Source: G965212025 sp965237985 (GTDB lineage: Bacteria; Pseudomonadota; Gammaproteobacteria; Poriferisulfidales; Oxydemutatoraceae). Taken from it: DNA of 64,000 nucleotides. Both the position numbers and the translations under genes were made by a program. The notes beneath the pieces were generated by a model. That model was given only the letters and a program-made list of their open reading frames with translations, did not search any database and had not been told where the DNA came from. Every line of letters begins with the position of its first letter. Within the stretch, counting starts at the first letter, position 1. This document shows, one piece after another, positions 28,740 through 38,230 of this stretch. Location of the stretch: NCBI GenBank assembly GCA_965237985.1, contig OZ250161.1, forward strand, positions 248,001 through 312,000, written 5' to 3'.

Positions 28740-29357
28740 TTACAGATTGGAATGTGGAACGATTTGTAGCAGACCGAAGCCAAAAGCACGTCCACGGCCA
28801 ATACCTTGGTGGAAACTCTTTATGAATTTCGCACGATCCTTAACGGTTAAATGGCCTTGTAACGTAGCTGAACCGAGGGTAACTGAATGACCTTTTTTCT
28901 TGAACTCTTTCACGCTGAGGTTGTTCACTTGTAATGTTGGGGCATATACCGTAAAGCCCCAACTTTCAGGCGCTTTATTGGCAAACCATTGCATTACCTC
29001 TTCCCGCCCACGAATTGCAATGATCTTTCGACTTTCGCCGTCGCGCTTGGTTGGGTTAACGATAATCTCGAAGCGATAACGCTCATGGTTCAAAAGATTC
29101 TCAGGAACTTCCTTTATCTCCAACTCGCCATATTCTGGCTTAAGTGGGGCACGCGCAGATAAAACTAAAATGCGCCTACTATGGAAATCTCCACCTTTAT
29201 CGGCATAGAGAACTCCGCTGGACACGCCGCTTCGTTTCTGATCGTCGTTTCGCACATCGTCGAACAAGTCATAAACGACACGGTGCAATGAATAAGCATC
29301 GATAACTTCCAAGGCCGCTACATCGAGACGACTTAAGCGCAAAACACTGGCGATCAT
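28740..29357 (-). CDS. cas6e: CRISPR RNA endonuclease Cas6e (CasE)
   Basis: 205 residues. Cas6e cuts pre-crRNA at the base of the repeat hairpin and stays bound to the crRNA. AYSLHRVVYDLF near residue 25 carries the expected catalytic His in the position of E. coli His26. The C-terminal glycine-rich loop is GIGRGRAFGFGLLQI, the family hallmark. Unusually, this gene precedes cas7e and cas5e instead of following them as in E. coli. It overlaps cse2 by four bases. Confidence 0.94.
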   Translation of the reverse strand: MIASVLRLSRLDVAALEVIDAYSLHRVVYDLFDDVRNDDQKRSGVSSGVLYADKGGDFHSRRILVLSARAPLKPEYGELEIKEVPENLLNHERYRFEIIVNPTKRDGESRKIIAIRGREEVMQWFANKAPESWGFTVYAPTLQVNNLSVKEFKKKGHSVTLGSATLQGHLTVKDRAKFIKSFHQGIGRGRAFGFGLLQIVPHSNL

Positions 29358-29899
29358 GCCACCCCCTGAGCTATTTCGCCAGATTCCTTGTCGTGAGCAT
29401 CATAACGATAAAAGTCTTGTGCCCACTCGGCCTTGACTGCTTGTTTCTGCCAGTGAAATCTCAAGAGTTGAGTGAGCAACCTGGAATAGTTCAACGGTGT
29501 TTTCCCTTTGCTGATGATCAAACTGAACAAGGGGCGCAGAATACGACATACTTCTTCTACTGAATCACAAGCCAATAGGCGGCGCAGCTTGGCCTTGGCC
29601 TGATCGCTTTGGTTCCCCTCGTCATAACAACCAACAATCCCTCGACCAATGCCAAAACTGCCGTTACGCTCTATTTTTGCCTTCGCAATGGCTGCCGCAA
29701 CGGTTGCATAGGGCAGTCTCTTCCATGGTTTCGTTAGATCAACGTGGAAGGCAGCCAGGGCTTCCCAACTTTGATACTCTGTGTCAGGATTGTCAGCACG
29801 ACGAAGTGCTGCCGCGATAGCTTTGTCTTTTTGGCTTCGCGCGATGATATGCTCCACAAAAGCAGTGGGTTTATCCGGCTTTGACTTTTTAATGCTCAT
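29354..29899 (-). CDS. cse2: Cascade small subunit Cse2 (CasB)
   Basis: 181 residues, all-helical, two copies per Cascade, stabilising the displaced strand of target DNA. Family features include the LRRADNPDTEYQSWEAL region, GSFGIGRGIVG, a basic LRRLLACDSVEEVCRILRPL helix, and LNYSRLLTQLLRFHW near the end. It overlaps cas8e and cas6e by four bases each. Confidence 0.9.
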   Translation of the reverse strand: MSIKKSKPDKPTAFVEHIIARSQKDKAIAAALRRADNPDTEYQSWEALAAFHVDLTKPWKRLPYATVAAAIAKAKIERNGSFGIGRGIVGCYDEGNQSDQAKAKLRRLLACDSVEEVCRILRPLFSLIISKGKTPLNYSRLLTQLLRFHWQKQAVKAEWAQDFYRYDAHDKESGEIAQGVA

Positions 29900-31407
29900 G
29901 CTGCCTCCTTCTTGGTGTCTTTCCTGGTGTCTTCAAGGTATTTGGAGAGATTCGGGCGATTCTTTGCCCAGGCATCAAGCTGCCTGGCCGTCTCCTTGGG
30001 GCAACAATTGTTGTAGGCCTGACGAGAAAAATCAGCAAATTCTCTACGCAGTTTGTGTATCGTATCCAGGTCTTTGCAACTGTCAACGAGGTGCTGAAAT
30101 TTTCGTTCGCAGAGTTGCCAAAAAAGATTACTGCACCGTTTGGCCTGTTCCTTTCCTTCCATTTGCTGGGCCTTGAAAAACCTATTAGTTGCGCCGTAAG
30201 TGTGTTTTGCAATCTTTTCAAGCGATCGCATTTCCTCTTTCAGCCGCTCATACCACACATCACCGAGTGACTCGCCATGAAGGATTGTTGAGGACTCTAC
30301 GTAATCATCGGTTCCTGAGACATATTGTTCGCCCGCATTATTACTGACACGCAACCCTCCTGACCAGATAGAAAACACAGGCATTTGTTTTCTGGCCCGA
30401 TCGAGGCTATATTGAATTTGATGACAATCGAAACCACCTGTTCTGCTGCTGTCTATAAAACTGAGCAATGAGGTCAACTCGCGCCATGGTCGCTTTTGTG
30501 GGTCTACCCAAAGTATTCTATGCTTTCCTTGCGTAGAATAGACAGCGGTACTGGGGTCAAAAACCCCTTCCTTATAATTGGCATGGGAAATACCCTCCGA
30601 ATAGTGCAGTCCTGTCTCATTTAACAAACAAAACCGACCAAGAGGTATCAGCCGTCCCATATAACTTTGTCGTAGTGATTCAGCTATGACATCTGCCTCA
30701 CCGACCGGCATTTTCTCCCACGGAGCAGCGCCTAAACCCTCGTTATAAATACCCAACTTCTCAATTTGCTCTGCAGTAAATATATTTAACCAAAGACTTT
30801 CTGCCAGGTGTTCTGCGACCAAGTAATTGTGCATATACCCATTGAATCCGAGCGAACTCCCTGGTTTTCCCGAAGATGGCCTGTCCTTATCATTTGTTTT
30901 CCCTTTGTATCCTGGTGTTAATACAACCTTATTGTCTACTTTTTTCCCACCCAAACTGAAACCCATCAACACGAGAAGCAACATTGTACGATCAGCATCA
31001 GACATATCCCCCCCAACTTGAGATTGAATGAGGACAGTGGTATTACCTGTGGAGACTTCCGGTAAAACGTCTCCAAATGTCCGTGTTTCCGCATCGACAA
31101 TTGCAGGTATTTGCAAAAAAGGCTTGTCCCCGTACAGCCAAAATCGATCGTGCCATTTGTCCAGGTAAGACAAACATTTTTTAGCCATGCCAGCGGCGCC
31201 TAGGTTCGCCCAATCTTCTTCGTTTGCCGGTGTGTGGGCAGCCTGTGCAATGGCGAGCAACAGTTTGGTAACAGCAATTTTTTGAACTGGATTCCCGCCG
31301 AGTGTTCGGTAGGAGGATTCGGAAAATATCTGTTGAAGGCTAACCCTTCCCACATCCGCAACCGGGACCCAGGGTTCATCAACCAAGTTATATCGCCTGT
31401 TCATCAT
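29896..31407 (-). CDS. cas8e: Cascade large subunit Cas8e (Cse1/CasA)
   Basis: 503 residues, similar to E. coli CasA (about 502). It recognises the PAM and recruits Cas3. The N-terminus (RRYNLVDEPWVPV) and the internal segments VSLQQIFSESSYRTLGGNPVQKIAV and DRFWLYGDKPFLQIP are typical of the family. The start ATG is preceded by a purine-rich AAGGAAGG. Only about 45 bases separate the gene from the decayed IS481 element, so its promoter must lie in this gap or within the IS. Confidence 0.95.
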   Translation of the reverse strand: MMNRRYNLVDEPWVPVADVGRVSLQQIFSESSYRTLGGNPVQKIAVTKLLLAIAQAAHTPANEEDWANLGAAGMAKKCLSYLDKWHDRFWLYGDKPFLQIPAIVDAETRTFGDVLPEVSTGNTTVLIQSQVGGDMSDADRTMLLLVLMGFSLGGKKVDNKVVLTPGYKGKTNDKDRPSSGKPGSSLGFNGYMHNYLVAEHLAESLWLNIFTAEQIEKLGIYNEGLGAAPWEKMPVGEADVIAESLRQSYMGRLIPLGRFCLLNETGLHYSEGISHANYKEGVFDPSTAVYSTQGKHRILWVDPQKRPWRELTSLLSFIDSSRTGGFDCHQIQYSLDRARKQMPVFSIWSGGLRVSNNAGEQYVSGTDDYVESSTILHGESLGDVWYERLKEEMRSLEKIAKHTYGATNRFFKAQQMEGKEQAKRCSNLFWQLCERKFQHLVDSCKDLDTIHKLRREFADFSRQAYNNCCPKETARQLDAWAKNRPNLSKYLEDTRKDTKKEAA

Positions 31408-31452
31408 CGCTCTACCACCTTCCTTGTTACCTGTAGAAATTCAGACTTGATC

Positions 31453-32590
31453 TGACAGTTACCCGTTTATCAGCAACCGACTGTCAGGTTAAGTTTAGTT
31501 CAAAAACTTTTCCTTCCAGATCGATTTGCCGTCGATGAGAGTTTCCATCGGCGTTCTCCCACAGCACATTTTGCCTTGGTGAGTTCGTTGAGTATTGTAT
31601 TTGATGAGCCATTTGTCAAGATCAATTTGTAATTCTTCTATCGATTGATAGATTTTCTTACGCAAGGTCACTTGGTAAAACTCATTGAGAAGGGTCTTGT
31701 GGAAGCGTTCACAAATGCCATTGGTTTGCGGTGACCTGACTTTGGTTTTGGTGTGCTCAATATCATTCAAAGCCAGGTAGAGCTGGTAATCATGTTGGTC
31801 AGCTCGACCACAATATTCTGTACCACGGTCGGTGAGAATCCGCAGCATGGGAAGTTCTTGTTCCTCATAGAACGGCAACACACGATCATTGAGCATATCA
31901 GCGGCGGTAATCGGCGTTTTGGTGGTGTAGAGCTTGGCGTGAGCGACTTTACTGTAAGTATCAACAAACGTCTGCTGATAGACTCGGCCAATATCCTTGA
32001 ATGTGCCCACATAGGAAGTGTCTTGCGAGCCCAAATAGCCAGGGTGGGCTGTTTCTATCTCACCACAGGCCTGATCGTCATCTTGTTTGCGTTCCATGGC
32101 AGCGACTTGAGGCTCAGTAAGAATCAGGCCTTCAGTGGCCACTTTATCGGATAGTGCTTTGAGTCGATCTTTAAGGCAAGCCAGGTTTATGGCGTAACCA
32201 AATACTTCGTACGCCCGTCGGCGAAACAAATGTCCCCATTTTGCGTAGCTCATTGCTGGTTCGGGTCTGCCCATGGGCAGGTTCTTCCAGAGCGTGTTCA
32301 ACGACGATGGATTCAATCGCAGGATCAACTCTATTTTTGAGGTTCGGGATACGCCTGTTTTGATCAAAAAGTGCTTCAATGCCACCTTCATCAGCAGCGG
32401 CTTTGTATCGCTAGAAAGTATCTCTGGATAAGCCCATCATCTTGCAGGCTTTTGAGACGTTTCCAAGTTCTTCAGCCAGATTGAGTAGGCCGACTTTATA
32501 TTTAATGACTTTATCGTTAGTATGGATCATGAGAGTTACCTCTTTGTTTGGATATTAATATTGCAATTACATCTAAACGGGTAACTCTCA
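31453..32590. mobile_element. IS481-family insertion sequence, decayed
   Basis: 1.14-kb element between cas8e and cas3, bounded by near-perfect 17-base inverted ends (TGACAGTTACCCGTTTA at 31453 and TGAGAGTTACCCGTTTA read inward from 32590; one mismatch). It contains one transposase gene on the minus strand. I could not see a target-site duplication. The same GAGAGTTACC string recurs internally at 32531, next to the transposase start. Confidence 0.85.
31495..32530 (-). pseudogene. IS481-type DDE transposase, inactivated
   Basis: Starts MIHTNDKVIKYKVGLLNL with an N-terminal HTH (VSKACKMMGLSRDTF). A TAG follows at 32411-32413 where a Tyr codon is expected. After that the frame continues (RYKAAADEGG, ALFDQNRRIPN) until an A run near 32186, where one extra base shifts it. 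The rest (31495 to about 32180) encodes the rve catalytic core: VDTYSKVAHAKLY, ILTDRGTEYCGR and RSPQTNGICERFHKTLLNE. Two independent lesions mean it can no longer move by itself. Confidence 0.87.
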
Positions 32591-32593
32591 CTG

Positions 32594-32622
32594 AATCAAG
32601 CTTCGCTGCGCTCAGCTTGATT
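32594..32622. other. Perfect 9-bp hairpin between IS and cas3 stop
   Basis: AATCAAGCT at 32594-32602 pairs perfectly with AGCTTGATT at 32614-32622, 11 bases before the cas3 stop. There is no U run, so it is not a standard intrinsic terminator, though it may act as a 3' stabiliser for the cas3 transcript. Confidence 0.5.
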
Positions 32623-32632
32623 TAGTGATGTG

Positions 32633-35227
32633 TCAGATTGGGTCTAAACTTCTACATACCTGATATCCAACATGCTCGCTGTATTTAAGATCATACTTGT
32701 CCGAAACAGCCCCCCCTCCCGGAAGTTTCAATTCACCATTTTTCTCCACTAAAGCTACTCGTACAAGACTTTCTTCGTAGTCCTTGTTTCCAAGATAGAG
32801 GTAATGACTTAACCAATGGATCGAGTTTCTTGGAACGGCGGCAGGTGCATGGTGCTGGGGCACATTGACGATCTGTTTCATGATGGACACGGCAAATTTT
32901 CTCCACTCGTTCCTGTCTTTGGTTTTAATGTCGGTCTTGAGAGTCAATCTATTTCCATCAAGGAAAGTCAATTCTACACTGCCTTTGGGGTGGAGTATAT
33001 TTCTCAACAGTAATACTTGAACAGACTCCTGTTCACCGTAACGTGTAGCTGACTTGTTTTCCGATAAAGTAGTACCGGCCTTCGATATCCCTGCCTGAGC
33101 CAACGATTTCATCGCCTCGATGCCAATCCGACGTTTCCCGTGATTCCCTTTACCTTTGAACAATTCATTCTTCCAGGTCGCCATCTGGTTCTGCTCATCC
33201 CGTTCCTGGTAAGTGCTTTCAATCAATCCACGGATGTTTTCAGGAATCGAAACAGATCGTTTGTCACGCCAAACTTCAAGACTTCTGCACAACACATAAG
33301 GGTTGTAGACAAATGCGGTTTTCCCGAAAGCCTTTTCCGGATTTTCTATTGTCACATCCAGGTTCGGTGCGATAATCCAGGCCTCTCGCCTGGCATTGGA
33401 GGCGCGCTTTGTTTCCGAATGCCGCCAGAGCCGGCCAAACCTCTGTAACAGCATGTCGGTTGGGCAAAAACGAGTAATCATGTAGTCGGCATCAATATCC
33501 AGTGATTGCTCCAAGACTTGGGTTCCTACCAGAATTCGTCCTTTGGCAATTCGTTTCTGCTTGCCATCTTTGCCGAAAAGTTCAACCCAATGCCGTTCTT
33601 TTCTGTCTCGGTCCGTCTGTGTAAAACGGGAATGTAAAATGCCACATGCGACATCCATTTCATGTGTTCGTGCTGCGAGCAATGAATAGACGTCTTGGGC
33701 TTCGGTTACGGTATTTTCTATCCATAAGACTTGTTGTCCCTCGCATGCACGTCGCAACGCTCCATCAATGACTTCTTCTTTCTGCTCAACCCACGACAAA
33801 TGCACTAAATCGTTTGGCAGAACCGTAACTTCGAATTCTTGCAGATTCCCACCCTGGGGAGATGCAGAAACAAGGGGGTAAGCATCTTTCTCTGTCTTGG
33901 TGCCCAATAATTCAGAGCGTCGCTCAATGGTGAGCGTTGCACTTAGAACAATGACAGTGCATTGGAGTTTACGGAGTGCGGAGACAAGTTCGTCCAGCAG
34001 GGTTCCCGTGTAAGCGTCATAACTGTGGACTTCGTCAAGAATCACAACTTTTCCTGCCAAACCGAATGTCCTGACAAAGCCATGCTTCACGTTCATCACA
34101 GCCATAAGCGCCTGATCAATGGTACCGACCCCGAAAGGTGCGAGGATTCCCCGCTTGCTTGACTGGAACCAGGACCCGCCTGGTTTGCCCTCTTCGCCCA
34201 TTTGCGTTTGTTTGAGCCAGGCATTCCCATGCAACAACAAAGGTTTCCGGTGCGGACAATCATCAGCCAGGATCTTCTCCAGGAACTCAATAACGCGTTC
34301 ATGGACCTTTTCTGAAGTGAATTGCGTGGGCAGCGCGAAATAGATACCTGTAGCCAGATCTTTCGCCATTACCTGGTAGGCGGCATAAAGAGCAGCTTCG
34401 GTTTTGCCAATCCCCATCGGCGCCTCCATGACATAAACACCCGGGGTATTACAGGACCGGATTAGTGCCTGCTGAATTGGCTTGGTATCTTTGAAGTCGA
34501 AAATATCTTCAAAACTTTGATCTTTCTTTAGAACAGGTTTGACAAAGCCAGCTGAATCCAAAGATTGACTAATGAGAGGCCGCCAATCTTGACTTGGATC
34601 GTCAAAATCTTTTCCCGACCCTATCCAGTCCGAAACAGTTGTCAGTCCCGATAATACGCTCGCATGAAGTGGGTCTTTGACTTTTGGGAAATCGCAATTG
34701 AGCAGCTTTTTCAATTCCACAAAATATTCTCTACGTCGGTTTAGCCAGGATGTCCCGCCAAAGCATCCATCCTCGGCAAGTTTACCTCCTAAATTGGGCA
34801 TGAATCCGTGGTGTTGCCCCAAAATTTCCGGGATGTATTTGCCTACATCCAGGGCTTTGGCAGTAGCCATGCTTACTCCAGCATGGCCACCCCAGTTTTT
34901 TTCGATCCTGGGATCGATTCCGACAAGTTCATCGATTGAATTGTCCACGTATCCTTCACATCCCCGATAAATTTTTTCCTGGAATGTAGGACTGATCTTG
35001 CCCCAGTCATGGGCAGCCGCAATCAGCTCCGATCCAGCCGGGAAGAGGCTCTCCCGTAAGAATTTTGGCAGTCTTGATATGAGCTCCTTAGCCACCTCAC
35101 CAACAATGTGACAATGATTGAGAACGCGTCTACCTTTCGTTTTCTCATCATATGTCTTGGCGAGGCACTGCGACAGCGCTAAAGAGTTGCGGGCAGTTGC
35201 GTCTTTTCTTTTTTTAGGCCATCGCAT
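32633..35227 (-). CDS. cas3: CRISPR effector nuclease-helicase Cas3 (HD-DExH)
   Basis: 864 residues. Degrades target DNA after Cascade recruits it. The HD nuclease domain is N-terminal: NHCHIVGEVA, AAHDWGKI and LGQHHGF provide the metal-binding His/Asp residues. The SF2 helicase follows, with Walker A MEAPMGIGKTEAAL, the DEVH box ILDEVHSYDAY, VLSATLT and motif VI LLQRFGRLWRH. All catalytic motifs are intact. The C-terminal domain resembles that of I-E Cas3. It is separated from cas8e by the IS element but lies on the same strand. A good promoter is visible about 115 bases upstream. Confidence 0.96.
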   Translation of the reverse strand: MRWPKKRKDATARNSLALSQCLAKTYDEKTKGRRVLNHCHIVGEVAKELISRLPKFLRESLFPAGSELIAAAHDWGKISPTFQEKIYRGCEGYVDNSIDELVGIDPRIEKNWGGHAGVSMATAKALDVGKYIPEILGQHHGFMPNLGGKLAEDGCFGGTSWLNRRREYFVELKKLLNCDFPKVKDPLHASVLSGLTTVSDWIGSGKDFDDPSQDWRPLISQSLDSAGFVKPVLKKDQSFEDIFDFKDTKPIQQALIRSCNTPGVYVMEAPMGIGKTEAALYAAYQVMAKDLATGIYFALPTQFTSEKVHERVIEFLEKILADDCPHRKPLLLHGNAWLKQTQMGEEGKPGGSWFQSSKRGILAPFGVGTIDQALMAVMNVKHGFVRTFGLAGKVVILDEVHSYDAYTGTLLDELVSALRKLQCTVIVLSATLTIERRSELLGTKTEKDAYPLVSASPQGGNLQEFEVTVLPNDLVHLSWVEQKEEVIDGALRRACEGQQVLWIENTVTEAQDVYSLLAARTHEMDVACGILHSRFTQTDRDRKERHWVELFGKDGKQKRIAKGRILVGTQVLEQSLDIDADYMITRFCPTDMLLQRFGRLWRHSETKRASNARREAWIIAPNLDVTIENPEKAFGKTAFVYNPYVLCRSLEVWRDKRSVSIPENIRGLIESTYQERDEQNQMATWKNELFKGKGNHGKRRIGIEAMKSLAQAGISKAGTTLSENKSATRYGEQESVQVLLLRNILHPKGSVELTFLDGNRLTLKTDIKTKDRNEWRKFAVSIMKQIVNVPQHHAPAAVPRNSIHWLSHYLYLGNKDYEESLVRVALVEKNGELKLPGGGAVSDKYDLKYSEHVGYQVCRSLDPI

Positions 35228-35342
35228 GGAGCAATAATTTCCAATTCAATGTTGTAATGAGCTTAAGAAAGACTAAGACCTCCATACACGTATCTATCTC
35301 GAATGCCTCCCCTGCTCGCTGCCCGCTTGTGGGAACGAATTG

Positions 35343-35371
35343 AGTGTACGCGTTGTTTGGAGCCCCGTCAA
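35343..35371 (-). promoter_or_regulatory. Candidate cas3 promoter
   Basis: On the minus strand TTGACG (35371-35366), then 17 bases, then TACACT (35348-35343): a good sigma-70 spacing and near-consensus hexamers. Transcription would start near 35336, leaving a leader of about 110 bases before the cas3 ATG. Confidence 0.45.
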
Positions 35372-35462
35372 GACACGAGCCATTCGCAGGGCATATTGGC
35401 TACGTAAACTGTCTTGACCATATTTCTTAATTGCTCAATCTGTGTGTTTTCCCAACTCTTTT

Positions 35463-35747
35463 TCATTCTCCTTCTTTTGGACGGAACGAGCCGCGTGTAC
35501 CCACTACAGCCACCCCAGCGTTCCGCTCGATCTCAGCACCGGCATAATCTTCCCAAGAGATGCCGGGGGGCGCACCGTCACCAGCCCAGAACGTGTTCCC
35601 GTCTTCGTCAATCAATATTTTCTGGGGCGGCTCAAGTTTCTCCAATGCTTCCCGCGCTTCTGGGTCAACCCGCACCACTTCATGCTCAGTCAGTTCATGG
35701 TAAGGATCCCCATGCCAACAGCACTCGTGATTAATTTCTTTCGCCAT
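35463..35747 (-). CDS. Small acidic hypothetical protein
   Basis: 94 residues from the ATG at 35747 (MAKEINHECCWHGDP). The open frame reaches 35792, but the added residues are lysine-rich and look like 5' leader. The protein is soluble and acidic, with an N-terminal His/Cys cluster (HECCWHGDPYHE) that could bind metal. A structured-looking body follows (PPQKILIDEDGNTFWAG, GISWEDYAGAEIERN). I do not recognise the family. It is upstream of cas3 on the same strand, but about 235 bases away and before the cas3 promoter, so co-transcription is unlikely. Confidence 0.55.
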   Translation of the reverse strand: MAKEINHECCWHGDPYHELTEHEVVRVDPEAREALEKLEPPQKILIDEDGNTFWAGDGAPPGISWEDYAGAEIERNAGVAVVGTRGSFRPKEGE

Positions 35748-35828
35748 CGTCTTTCTCTTTTTCTTCGTCCGGTCTTCTTTTGATCGCTTCATGTGTTCTT
35801 CAGGCAGTGTCCTTTGCCTGGGGTACAG

Positions 35829-36330
35829 GCATCGGCGGAAAAATTTACAAAAGCTTTTCGATCGGAACGTTCACCGACTCATCTGAATCTAGCCTCAGTT
35901 TCTGTGGGCTGGTCTGGGTAACCGAAGCACTGTCAACAACAGCTATGCAAGGGAGTGCAGTCGCCACCAGCACGCAAGTAGGAGGACTGGTTGGGAGGAA
36001 TCAGGGCAACATCTGCCAGACCTGTGTCGTGAGCGCAGTCTACGGAGAAAGTGAGGTGGGCCTTAATAGTGCTGTCATTGTCGACAGTTACGCGCTGCCA
36101 GCTGTACCGCCGACCAGCGGCATGATGGGTTTGTTGGGGGGGCGCAATGACGGCAGCACCCAGGAAGTGCGGTGCGCAGCCGCGAGCAACTTCGCTGTAC
36201 GACCGAGCCCTGGGTCGCCTGTCAGGGAGAGGCAAGCTATTCTGGGTGGAGCACACAGACCTGGGACTTTGGAACCGGGAATAGGCTTCCGGGAATCCGA
36301 GACATCCCGCTTTTAGCTCCATTGATTAGT
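35829..36330 (+). pseudogene. GLUG-repeat adhesin fragment
   Basis: Pieces in shifting frames match the GLUG-repeat pattern of large secreted adhesins: a GLV followed by NRSTVNNSYA, then TQVGGLVGRNQGN, then GMMGLLGGRNDGS. The closing motif TQTWDFGTGNRLPGIRD follows in yet another frame. Several frameshifts and no start or secretion signal mean this is the remnant of the C-terminal part of a much larger gene. Confidence 0.7.
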
Positions 36331-36935
36331 AGCTTTTTTGGCGGCGATGTTGCCGAGACCGGCCAGTTCACCGCCTGCCTGCTCCCGAGAGAAGAGATGT
36401 TGTTTATGCCTGCTGAGGCACAGGATGTGTGCAGCCAGAGGACCTGGAGTGGAAGCTTAGAAAATCCCCCGCCACGATGACGACTGTCCGCTTTGTGGTG
36501 TAATGACAACGATGACGGACCGACGATGATTTCTGGAACGACAATGGTTCAAGTGCTTTATGAACGTGATGTTGACAAGGTCAAGGACAGTGACTTTGTG
36601 CTCAGCCTGAGAGATGAATTCGGCAGGTATGACCAGCTCACTGTTACCATGCTCGAATCGCAAATCCGCTTTACGGTTCCAAAGGTAGCTCAGCTCGCAG
36701 AACCGTTCCTCTGCTCCTGTCAGGTGGAAACAACGACCCAGAACACCGCCACAACCAGAACAGCGGGAATGCAACTCTAGTGGTGATTCGAAACGGGTGT
36801 TGTGTGAATGACGACGAACTTCACGAAGTTAAAGCACTGGAAACCGTCGAGGCTACTGGCTTTAATCGATACCGGACTGTGAAAGGGTGGTAGAGACAGC
36901 TTTTAACCGTCCGAGTGAATTTGCCTTGTTAGGTT
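36331..36935. other. No supported gene; decayed sequence
   Basis: An Asp/Asn-rich stretch (NDNDDG) with short open frames occurs at 36480-36780 on the plus strand. It could be further adhesin debris, but I cannot support a gene. Confidence 0.4.
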
Positions 36936-37520
36936 TTAACTTGCCTTGCCCGCTTCTGTTGCTTCAGGAACCTCAATGAGACCTCCAGTCTTACAGTCAT
37001 AAATATAACCATAAATTGGAATAGCACTTGGCACCATTGAATTATTTCTAATTCGTTCTACATCAGATAACACGCTTTTAGCTTGATCACTAATAGTAAG
37101 CCATTCAATATACTGACCGTCTGTTGTGCCGCTACCTGCATTACTGTCATGCCACCCCGATGCATCAACACTTGCAGTCTTTAAACTACCGGACAATAAA
37201 TCACCCATAATTTTACTACTAAATGTTTCCATTCCGCAATCTGTGTGATGAATGACAAACCATTCCTTTGTGCCGAGTAATTTATATGAAATTACTAATG
37301 AACGAATTGCATCGTCACTTGCTCTTCCTCCTGCGTTACGAATGACATGGGCATCGCCTTCAGCAAGACCTGCATACTTTGCTGGATCTAAACGAGCATC
37401 CATACATGTAAGAATTGCAAACTGTCTTCTTGGAGGCATTGACAAATCACCTTTGCCTCCAAAGCCAGCCACATAATCAGCATTTGCTGATGTTACTTCT
37501 TCCACTATTTTACTTGCCAT
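36936..37520 (-). CDS. Beta-class carbonic anhydrase
   Basis: 194 residues. Interconverts CO2 and bicarbonate. Zinc ligands are visible: Cys in AILTCMDARLDP (with the catalytic Asp-Arg pair) and His and Cys in FVIHHTDCGM. The loop VIRNAGGRASDDAIRSL is the usual beta-CA signature. I chose the ATG at 37520 because AGGAG lies 4 bases upstream. The open frame to 37571 adds unrelated residues. The gene lies between CRISPR array 2 and the adhesin relic and has no obvious partner; it is more AT-rich than the chromosomal core genes, so it may belong to the island. Confidence 0.92.
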   Translation of the reverse strand: MASKIVEEVTSANADYVAGFGGKGDLSMPPRRQFAILTCMDARLDPAKYAGLAEGDAHVIRNAGGRASDDAIRSLVISYKLLGTKEWFVIHHTDCGMETFSSKIMGDLLSGSLKTASVDASGWHDSNAGSGTTDGQYIEWLTISDQAKSVLSDVERIRNNSMVPSAIPIYGYIYDCKTGGLIEVPEATEAGKAS

Positions 37521-37627
37521 TATTCTCCTATGGTTCACCGTTTTTTGGTCTGGCCCAAGCTCCCCATGCATTGTATGGGAAACCTAAGGCTTACAGGCTG
37601 GGGTGTGTTGTCCCAGTCCTGTGCGAA

Positions 37628-37655
37628 TGAAAACCGCAACGCGCACGGGAAGGCT
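37628..37655. repeat. Decayed repeat one period before array 2
   Basis: TGAAAACCGC...ACGGGAAGGCT lies exactly 61 bases to the left of the first clear repeat of array 2 and aligns with it at most positions once one G is skipped. It is probably an eroded terminal repeat. Confidence 0.5.
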
Positions 37656-37688
37656 AATGTACTTCAGGTAGTAAAGTAAAGAGCTACG

Positions 37689-38203
37689 TGAACACCCCCA
37701 CGCACGTGGGGAATACCGCTTTCAGGGCGCTTAAAATCTAAATCATAGGGAACACCCCCACGCACGTGGGGAATACTTATTCATAACCAAAAATTGCGTT
37801 CTTAAATGAGGAACATCCCCACGCACGTGGGGAATACTATGTAGAGACTCAGAGCGTGTCGAGAGAGGAAGGAACACCCCCACGCACGTGGGGAATACTT
37901 CTAAAGGTCCAATTACTCAAATTAAGAGAAAGGAACACCCCCACGCACGTGGGGAATACCGCTCCTGAACTTGGGGGCGACGACTAAAAAAAGGAACACC
38001 CCCACGCACGTGGGGAATACTTTCATTAGAGCTAATTTAGTTTCTTGAATTAGAGAACACCCCCACGCACGTGGGGAATACCGCGGTTGACGCGGTGCTG
38101 GAGCTTGCGCGTGAAGAACACCCCCACGCACGTGGGGAATACTTTCATTAGAGCTAATTTAGTTTCTTGAATTAGAGAACACCCCCACGCACGTGGGGAA
38201 TAC
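37689..38203 (-). CRISPR. CRISPR array 2: 9 repeats, 8 spacers
   Basis: Nine 28-base repeats start at 37689, 37749, 37810, 37871, 37932, 37993, 38054, 38115 and 38176. The consensus differs from array 1 at two positions (GGAACACC... and ...GGGGAATAC). The central stem is the same, so the type is I-E-like. Minus-strand transcription is inferred from the GTATTCCCC form. The spacers at 38021 and 38143 are identical 33-mers. The repeat at 37810 has one C to T. No cas genes adjoin; it presumably depends on the cas locus at 25.8-35.2 kb. Confidence 0.96.
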
Positions 38204-38230
38204 TCATAATTTTATATTGTTTAGCATGCA
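38204..38230 (-). promoter_or_regulatory. Array 2 leader end with -10-like TATAAAAT
   Basis: Directly beside the last repeat is an AT-rich stretch. On the minus strand TATAAAAT sits at 38216-38209, preceded by CATGCTAAA at 38228-38220, a string shared with the array 1 leader. The leader side is therefore the right end. The stretch to 38467 holds no gene. Confidence 0.45.
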
